A stretch of DNA of 60,403 nucleotides, taken from NCBI GenBank assembly GCA_016711435.1, contig JADJSY010000092.1:1-60403 (forward strand), in the 5' to 3' direction. Positions 55,025 to 60,403 of the stretch are shown one piece after another (the first letter of the stretch is position 1; each line of letters starts with the position of its first letter). A program made the translations under genes and the position numbers. A model generated the notes under the pieces. The model saw only the letters and a list, made by a program, of their open reading frames with translations. It ran no database searches and had not been told where the DNA came from. This DNA comes from Lewinellaceae bacterium (lineage in GTDB: Bacteria; Bacteroidota; Bacteroidia; Chitinophagales; Saprospiraceae).

Positions 55025-55075
55025 TTATAAACCCTCATCAACCCTTTAAGACGGCTGCTTTCCTTGGCGTTTAGC

Positions 55076-56622
55076 TTATTTCAGCACCGTCAATTTCCGC
55101 ACATCCCTGCCATTTTGGGCGTCCAGTACAACAAAATAAACCCCGCTTGCCAGTCCGTCAAGTGGAAGTTCAAGGGTTGTTTCGCCACCGGAAATAACGA
55201 CATTGTTTTGTTCGTAAACCAATTGGCCCGCAGGATTGACAATGCTGACCCTTGCGTCGAAACCTGCAATTGTTTTACGGCCACATAGGCGACATCGCCC
55301 GATACAGCAGGATTTGGATAAACGTTCCAGGCCTCCAGTCCTTCGATGCTTTTCACGGCAGAGGTAGTCGGCGTACGGAATGTACTTTTTTGGCTTAGGT
55401 CACAGGCAACATATTCATTGAAAGGACGTACCCTCCAATGATATAGTTTGCCGGGTAACAGGGAAGTATACAGCAGGGAAGTTGTCGTAGCCGGCACGAT
55501 GACCGACTGAAAATTGGGCGTTGCAAAAAAGGCTGAAATATCAAACTCCAGTAAGTAATAAGTAGCGCCCGGTACGGCTTGCCACTGCAGGAAAACTTCA
55601 TCATACGTTGGCTGCATGGCGTTGCCGATGGGCGTGACCAGCAGGTTATTGGGAACAGTAATGGACGTAGCTTCCGGGGTAAAGGTATTATCGAGGTAAT
55701 TGCGTTCGGAAGAAGAAAGATCGGATAACACTACGGAAGCCTGTCCGGGCGTAAATTCAAAATCGCCGCAATTAAGAAAATAACTCATGAAGTTGTTTTC
55801 CATCGGATCCACCGCTGCGTTCAGCGGGTCTTTGGCAAGGCCGTTGTAGGGTTCACAATTTCCATTCGCATAGCCGAAATTATAATCTTCCGGCGTATCA
55901 CAAATTTCATCCGCCGCAGTCTGGCAATTGGTACCATTGGCGCGTTCAGTGAATGGGCCGCCGGGGGAAATAGCGGGCGCAATGGGCCAGGTAGGATCGT
56001 TCACACCATCGAACGGATTGCTTTCATAACCTACGAAGGTATGGGATAATGCAAAAAAGTGCCCCGTTTCGTGCGCCAGGGTGCCATTTCCGTTTCCATT
56101 AATCTGGTCTTTTCGGCACACCAGCCAGTCGCGGAAGCTGTTGTTATAACCCAGTACAGTGCCAGTGCCGCCTACACCCACAGCCACCTCGTTCACGACA
56201 AATACATTAATAGCATTCTGATGGCGGCGATTGTTCATCAAGGATTCGTTGGTTTGAGTGGTGTACACCGAATTGCTGTTGATCGACTGATCGATCAGGC
56301 CATAGGTAGGGTGCGGTTTCAGGTAAAAACGGATATCCATCGAAGCATAGGCCTCATTCATATCGCAAAGTTGGTCGAGTACAAAACGTTCTTTGTGCCG
56401 GCCTGCGCCATCTGCATCAGCGACCAAGTGAAAATAAATAGGAACATATTGAATCGAATTGCGTTCAGACACGGCAACCTGTTCATTGTACAGGCGTACG
56501 CGTGGGATCAGGTGTTCCACCTGTTCCGCAGTAGTGTTGCCGCAAACACCTGTTACCTGTTGGGCTGATACAGCCGTTAAAGACCCTAGAAAAAGAAACA
56601 GGCCAGATATGATTAACTTCAT
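55076..56622 (-). CDS. Secreted M43-type zinc metalloprotease with type A T9SS sorting domain, one frameshift
   Basis: Signal peptide MKLIISGLFLFLGSLTAVSAQ, then a pappalysin-like protease domain: TLAHETGHFFALSHTF is the zinc site (HExxHxxAxxH, with Ala in place of the common Gly) and NNFMSYFLNC holds the Met-turn. An Fn3-like domain follows (EVFLQWQAVPGATYYLLEF), then the sorting domain (WNVYPNPAVSGDVAYVAV). One base is missing in the AAA run 55260-55262; with it the C-terminus reads FDARVSIVNPAGQLVYEQ and ends RDVRKLTVLK with a stop at 55076, a normal type A sorting end. Without the correction the frame ends at 55090. It should be a secreted protease. Confidence 0.88.
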
Positions 56623-56656
56623 GGAGATGAAAAGTTAGATTTGGAAAAATAATTTG

Positions 56657-56664
56657 CAAAGTTA
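56657..56664 (-). promoter_or_regulatory. -7 box of the M43 protease gene
   Basis: TAACTTTG on the minus strand matches the -7 consensus, 35 bases from the start codon. A TTTG on the same strand (56681-56684) is at a 16-base spacing. Confidence 0.45.
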
Positions 56665-56978
56665 CGGGGTATCTGTCTATCAAAAAGATAGCCATGAGCA
56701 AATTCCCACTTTTTTGTAATCTTTGCCAACAATATATATGGTCGGGTTTAAAAGTTGGATGGTTGGGCGGCTTGAAAGAAGGATGGTTTACACGCTTTTT
56801 ATACTGCTATGGAGTCAAAAATATTTTGCATCAGACGCTTCATAATAGTGGTATTCTCCTGTATTAGTCAAATGTTATCGGTTTGCATTTTAGCATTAAC
56901 TTAACACATCGGAAGCAAATCGGCACTAACTTTGCATTAATTCTGAACCAACCCTTTAAAAATCTATTTCACAAAATA
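56665..56978. other. Gene-free AT-rich spacer
   Basis: Between two divergent promoters I see no gene, repeat or hairpin. This is one of the few long spacers without a word-repeat element, which fits its place between gene starts and not gene ends. Confidence 0.5.
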
Positions 56979-57009
56979 TTTGATTGGAACTTTTCGTTTT
57001 TTATATTTG
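56979..57009 (+). promoter_or_regulatory. Consensus Bacteroidota promoter of the CotH-like gene
   Basis: TTTG (56979-56982), exactly 19 bases, then TATATTTG (57002-57009): a full match to the -33/-7 consensus. The leader to the ATG at 57073 is about 60 bases. Confidence 0.75.
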
Positions 57010-57072
57010 TATTCACTTAAAAGTACAGCATCTCAATAAACCATTTTTATTTCAGAATTAAATTCTGGGCAA

Positions 57073-58113
57073 ATGAAAAAAGAACAAACTACGATTGCAC
57101 ATATCCTTTTTGGCTTGCTTTTTTTCCTGATTCCGTATCAGCAGCAGGCGCAAACGGAACCTGATCTACCTTCTGTGTTTGAGCGATTGACGCAACAGGA
57201 AGGGGTCAAAATGACCCTGGAAACGGACCTCACTACCATTATTTCCAATAAAAAAACAAACCAGTATTTTCCCGGAAGCCTCATCACGGCGGATGGGAAG
57301 ACGTATAAAATTGAATTGAGGCCACGGGGCAAATACCGCAGGAAGGTGGCAGAAATCCCGCCCTTGAAAATCAAATTCAAGAAAAAAGAACTGAACGCAG
57401 AAGGCCTGGATACCCTCAACGAAATTAAATTGGTGTTGCCTTGCTACGACAATGCCCTTGGCGACGAGCTCATCGTGAAAGAATACATCATCTACCGGAT
57501 GTTTGAGAAGTTGACCGGGGCCAGCGTTCGCGCCCGGCTGATTCGCCTGACTATTCGCGATACGCATGTCGAAAAGTCCAAAAAAACCATGTTAGCCATA
57601 CTGGTAGAACATGATGAAGAATTGCTGGTGCGCCTTAATGCAAGGCCCGTGGAAGAGTACGGCATTCCCGCTGACAGCCTGATGACGCACCAGGCGGCCC
57701 TGGTATCTATGTTCGAATATATGATCGGCAACACCGACTGGGAGATTTCCATGATGCGTAATGTACGCCTCGTTCGATCATCCATTGACAGTACAGGTAA
57801 AGTGCTTGTTATCCCGTATGATTTCGATTTTTCCGGATTGGTGAGTGCTCCTTATTCCAGCCCTGCATCTGAAACAGGCCTCAAAACCGTACGCGACCGT
57901 TTCCTGCTGTCAAACGGCATCAAAACGGCTGATTTGAAAAAAGCAGCCAAAATACTCAAAGCGTCTAAAAAAGACCTGTACGCGCTCTGCAATTCCAAGT
58001 ATTTATCCGGTACGACTATCCTGGAAATGAAGGATTACTTAGATACTTTCTTCAACGTATTGGAATCGAGCGACGAGATTCCACAAATTCTGAAAATGCC
58101 GCCGACGGATTGA
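57073..58113 (+). CDS. Secreted protein with possible CotH-kinase-like fold
   Basis: A 346-residue protein with signal peptide (HILFGLLFFLIPYQQQAQ). ELRPRGKYRRKVAEIPPLKIKF followed by LVLPCYDNALGDELIVKEYI, then MFEYMIGNTDWEISMMRNVRL and IPYDFDFSGLVSAPYSS, recall the order of CotH-type atypical kinases (RGNSS, then the WDxHxxN and PWDYD blocks), but the identity is weak. If so, DFDF would be the metal-binding site. I would call it a conserved Bacteroidota secreted protein of unknown role. It has the best promoter in the window. Confidence 0.75.
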   Translation: MKKEQTTIAHILFGLLFFLIPYQQQAQTEPDLPSVFERLTQQEGVKMTLETDLTTIISNKKTNQYFPGSLITADGKTYKIELRPRGKYRRKVAEIPPLKIKFKKKELNAEGLDTLNEIKLVLPCYDNALGDELIVKEYIIYRMFEKLTGASVRARLIRLTIRDTHVEKSKKTMLAILVEHDEELLVRLNARPVEEYGIPADSLMTHQAALVSMFEYMIGNTDWEISMMRNVRLVRSSIDSTGKVLVIPYDFDFSGLVSAPYSSPASETGLKTVRDRFLLSNGIKTADLKKAAKILKASKKDLYALCNSKYLSGTTILEMKDYLDTFFNVLESSDEIPQILKMPPTD

Positions 58114-58115
58114 GT

Positions 58116-58203
58116 AAAAGGGCAAAGCTGCAAAGGGCAAAAGGCAAAATTGGCCACTCGATTCATTTTTGCCCTTTGCCTCTTGCCCTTTGCATTTTGC
58201 CTA
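58116..58203. repeat. AAAGGGC heptad inverted repeat
   Basis: AAAAGGGC, GCAAAGGGC and AAAAGGC words after the CotH-like stop face TTTGCCCTTTGCCTCTTGCC words. It uses the same words as the outer arms of the element at 10721. Confidence 0.8.
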
Positions 58204-58242
58204 TTTTTTTTCCGGGAGTATTTTTTTTTGAAAAAATGCCTC

Positions 58243-58250
58243 TACCTTTG
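58243..58250 (+). promoter_or_regulatory. -7 box of tRNA-Ser
   Basis: TACCTTTG, 15 bases before the mature tRNA, as in tRNA-Arg (18 bases). Confidence 0.5.
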
Positions 58251-58265
58251 CGGCCCAATTTGTCC

Positions 58266-58350
58266 GGAGGAATGCCAGAGTGGTTTAATGGAGCGGTCTT
58301 GAAAACCGTCGTACTGAAAGGTACCGGGAGTTCGAATCTCTCTTCCTCCG
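58266..58350 (+). tRNA. tRNA-Ser (anticodon UGA)
   Basis: The acceptor stem GGAGGAA pairs with TTCCTCC; discriminator G. The anticodon stem CGGTC.../GACCG-like arm holds CTTGAAA with anticodon TGA. A long variable arm (CGTACTGAAAGGTACC) identifies a class II tRNA. CCA is not encoded. Confidence 0.95.
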
Positions 58351-58361
58351 CAATCTTTTAA

Positions 58362-58401
58362 CCGTCCATTCGCTGTGATGCAGCGTTTTGGCGGTTTTTT
58401 T
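58362..58401 (+). terminator. Terminator after tRNA-Ser
   Basis: CCGTCCA...CGCTG pairs with CAGCG...TGGCGG with an internal loop, followed by T7. Confidence 0.65.
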
Positions 58402-58434
58402 ATTGGATAATGGCCATTTTTTTAATCCCTGCAT

Positions 58435-59160
58435 TTAATTCTTGGCGGGCATCTCAAATATTTTTTCATCCACCGCCTCATTGATTCTGATGGCCGTAAC
58501 CATTGAAACAGAGTTGCCCATCATGGGGTTGTGCTGTTCAATGGTGTAGGGGAACACAACGCCACCTTCCTGTTTAAAATTGGAATAGATGGTTTCGGCT
58601 GATATTTCTTTGCCATCGACGGTCGAGACTGTAATATTTTTGATTTGATACCAGCTTTGAGGATCAATCAGGGCGTACTCGGTTTTGGTTGGGCTTTTGA
58701 TAATTTTGATTTTGTGCACCTCCGTGCCCTCCAGATCTTCTTTGCCCATGTATTCCACCGAATACCCTTTGGCTTCGTAGTTGTAGAGGGAACCGCTCAG
58801 GTCGGTCATGTCTTTCATTTCCATCACCTGATCGGAGCTAAGGGCCTCTGCGTCCATTTTGCCGGCAAAAGGGTTGTTCGACCAGCCTTTTTCCCCATTG
58901 ATGCAGGAGCTTTGGGTCATGCCCATCACGGATACGTCGACGCGGGCGGCTTTTTGATTGACCACGGTCATTGTCATGGGTATTTCCATTCCGGGCGCCG
59001 CTTCTACGGATATTTTGGTTTCCATTTTCATGGTTTTAACGGTTTCCCATGCGTTACCGCCCATCGCCTGGAGGTGGTTTGCGATGATCTCATCGGCTGT
59101 TTGCGTTTGTGCGGCAAAAACCAAAAGGCATAAAATTCCTGATACGAGTAGTCTGTTCAT
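58435..59160 (-). CDS. LolA-like secreted protein
   Basis: A 241-residue protein with signal peptide (MNRLLVSGILCLLVFAAQTQ). The opening TADEIIANHLQAMGGNAWE and the long antiparallel strands (MTMTVVNQKAARVDVSVMG, VHKIKIIKSPTKTEYALIDP, WYQIKNITVSTVDGKEI, VVFPYTIEQ) match the outer-membrane-lipoprotein-sorting/LolA-like fold common in Bacteroidota. Such proteins bind lipid or lipoprotein in a half barrel; the cargo here is unknown. Most likely periplasmic. Confidence 0.82.
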   Translation of the reverse strand: MNRLLVSGILCLLVFAAQTQTADEIIANHLQAMGGNAWETVKTMKMETKISVEAAPGMEIPMTMTVVNQKAARVDVSVMGMTQSSCINGEKGWSNNPFAGKMDAEALSSDQVMEMKDMTDLSGSLYNYEAKGYSVEYMGKEDLEGTEVHKIKIIKSPTKTEYALIDPQSWYQIKNITVSTVDGKEISAETIYSNFKQEGGVVFPYTIEQHNPMMGNSVSMVTAIRINEAVDEKIFEMPAKN

Positions 59161-59193
59161 GTTTGAAAGTGGTATGGTTGAGTGATAAGCTTG

Positions 59194-60036
59194 CTATACT
59201 ACATCCAATGCCATCGGCAGCATCAACAAAAACGGAAGCGCTTTGCCATAATCCAATGCCTGATACTCTAAACCCAAGGACCTCAAATTCTTGTAATAAG
59301 TCTGGTGTTGCTGGTAATAGTTTTTTTCCGACTGAACAAACCAGGCGTTGTCCCCCAATTTTTGGGCTAAAAACCATTTTTCCAGTAGTCTGCCCATGCG
59401 GCCATTGCCATCATTAAACGGGTGGATTTTTACAAAAACCAGGTGTAACATGCTCGCAAAGAAAAACACCTCGGGCACACTCAATGGAGTAGCAATCAAC
59501 ACCTCCATATCCGCATACCATTTCTGCATTTCGCTTTCTACTTCAAAAGGTGAGGCAGCGACATATTCTATTTTGCCATCAGGGGTGGAAACGTACATAT
59601 TTTGTGTGCGTATTTTCCCCTGTTGGTGTTTGGCCACAAGGTGCTTGCTCAATAGTTTGTGCGTCGCTTCCAGGTTCTTTTGATTCAGCGGATGACTTTT
59701 GGCAAAGGTGTAGGTATTGTACAGGTCATCTGTCTTTTTGGTGTAGTCGGGCAAAAACTCGATGCCGAATCTCTTATGCTTGATATAGGAATCCAGTTCA
59801 ATTTCTTCACCCTCTATTTTGCTCGAAAAAACGGATGATACCGAGGTGTAAAAACTGAAAGTATCCGTCGATAATTCGGCATCCTGCAAGCCCACCAGGG
59901 AGGCCTGCAAGCCACTGCTGACTTGAAGCAGGTAGGTTTCAAGTAGATCGATTGGGATGATTTTTAATTCGTCAAGCATTGGGGAAAGGTAATGCTGTTT
60001 TGAAAGATCGCAAACACAGTTTATCCCGAATTTCAT
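59194..60036 (-). CDS. Fic-family AMP-transferase-type protein
   Basis: Numbered from an upstream ATG at 60051, the Fic motif HPFNDGNGRMGR is at residues 210-221 with all key residues (His, Asp/Glu, Gly-Asn-Gly-Arg, Arg). An inhibitory motif of the (S/T)xxxE(G/N) type, SSKIEG at 76-81, precedes it, so the protein is a class II Fic enzyme held in check by its own helix. It probably attaches AMP (or another nucleotide) to protein hydroxyls; the target is unknown. No antitoxin gene is adjacent, as expected for class II. The ATG at 60036 and 60051 are both possible. It is divergent from recQ. Confidence 0.9.
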   Translation of the reverse strand: MKFGINCVCDLSKQHYLSPMLDELKIIPIDLLETYLLQVSSGLQASLVGLQDAELSTDTFSFYTSVSSVFSSKIEGEEIELDSYIKHKRFGIEFLPDYTKKTDDLYNTYTFAKSHPLNQKNLEATHKLLSKHLVAKHQQGKIRTQNMYVSTPDGKIEYVAASPFEVESEMQKWYADMEVLIATPLSVPEVFFFASMLHLVFVKIHPFNDGNGRMGRLLEKWFLAQKLGDNAWFVQSEKNYYQQHQTYYKNLRSLGLEYQALDYGKALPFLLMLPMALDVV

Positions 60037-60067
60037 TTTCTTTGCCTCCAAATACGCCGCATCTCGT

Positions 60068-60403
60068 GACAGAACCCACCCAACCGCTTTCCACTACGCC
60101 AATACTGGGGATACGATGCCTTCCGGCCCATGCAGGAAGACATTATCCGCTCGGTACTAGATGGGCGCGACACGTTGGCCCTGCTGCCTACCGGCGGCGG
60201 CAAATCCGGTTTGTTACCAGGTGCCCGCCTTGTGCCGGGATGGTATTTGTATTGTGATTTTCGCCCCTGATTGCCCTGATGAAGACCAGGTGCTCGCCTG
60301 CAAAAACGGGGCGTTCCGACACCGCCATCTATTCGGGTATGAGCCGCCGCGAAATCGATGTTCTTGCTTAGAAATGCCTGCAGCGGCGCCTATAAACTGC
60401 TGT
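60068..60403 (+). pseudogene. recQ: Start of ATP-dependent DNA helicase RecQ, frameshifted, cut by window edge
   Basis: After a GTG at 60068 and one shift, the sequence reads QYWGYDAFRPMQEDIIRSVL then DGRDTLALLPTGGGKS, the Q motif and Walker A of RecQ (Walker A codons near 60181-60207). Further pieces need shifts near 60207 (VCYQVPALCRDGICIVI), 60260 (SPLIALM) and 60283, and IYSGMSRREIDV lies near 60340. RecQ unwinds DNA in the 3'-5' direction during repair and recombination. At least four shifts in 330 bases at the very end of the window point to poor sequence more than to decay. Confidence 0.75.

Noticed and set aside
59194..60051. Toxin-antitoxin pair with the Fic protein as toxin
   Set aside because: The inhibitory motif is inside the Fic protein itself and no small partner gene is next to it.
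1..60403. Prophage or integrative element, because of the tail-fibre-like S74 protein and the Fic and AP2 genes
   Set aside because: No integrase, terminase, capsid or attachment site is seen; the S74 protein has a signal peptide, and tRNA genes are intact with no flanking repeat.

Overview
The window looks like one contig from a Bacteroidota bacterium, most likely of the Saprospiria type. The signs are type IX secretion (T9SS) cargo with type A and type B C-terminal sorting domains, three-part PorP/OmpA/SprB-like gene sets, a YtxJ-type bacillithiol redox protein, a DUF5522 protein, near absence of Shine-Dalgarno sequences, and promoters of the Bacteroidota form (-33 TTTG, -7 TAnnTTTG). The taxon is an inference; no rRNA gene is present.

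Layout. 1-8.6 kb (minus): a very large SprB-like adhesin, a PorP/SprF protein and a third secreted protein, all cut by many frameshifts. 8.7-15.5 kb: a lipoprotein, folK and a deoxynucleoside kinase, a membrane protein, and a long beta-propeller T9SS protein. 16-21 kb: ruvB, an SpoU-type RNA methyltransferase, miaE, an AP2/HNH-like protein and a divergent GH13 protein. 21-24.3 kb: a MacA/MacB-like efflux system with separate adaptor, permease and ATPase. 24.7-28.2 kb: a 33-residue lipoprotein, ytxJ, plsC, tRNA-Arg(CCG), a glyoxalase-fold protein, a PAP2 protein and a membrane protein. 28.2-28.9 kb: a collapsed succinate dehydrogenase operon. 29-36.6 kb: a TPR protein, a pentapeptide-repeat membrane protein, a beta-phosphoglucomutase-like protein, a GH13 lipoprotein, a K+ channel with an RCK domain and a heptosyltransferase-like protein. 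36.7-46.9 kb: porP/porE and several T9SS or cell-surface proteins, including a repeat protein ending in an S74 chaperone domain. 47-60.4 kb: DUF5522, fabH, a DUF2520 protein, a metalloprotease lipoprotein, a sirtuin, an amino acid permease, a DedA protein, a thioesterase, an M43 protease, a CotH-like protein, tRNA-Ser(UGA), a LolA-like protein, a Fic protein and the start of recQ.

The most unusual signal lies between the genes. More than twenty intergenic spaces hold long, often nested inverted repeats. Their arms are degenerate tandem words, frequently 7 bases long (GTGTTTR, GTGAGAR, AAAGGGC, YGATAAC, AGTCCGA). Many arms begin at or inside the stop codon of the neighbouring gene. Nearly identical cores recur at distant sites. 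They act like a dispersed family of gene-end hairpins; their function is not known from the sequence.

Several genes carry single-base frameshifts, most in homopolymer runs, and frameshifts are dense in the first 4.8 kb and last 0.3 kb. This pattern suits residual long-read error at least as well as real pseudogenes. The succinate dehydrogenase remnant is different: it joins pieces of three genes, with a 9-base microhomology at the first junction.
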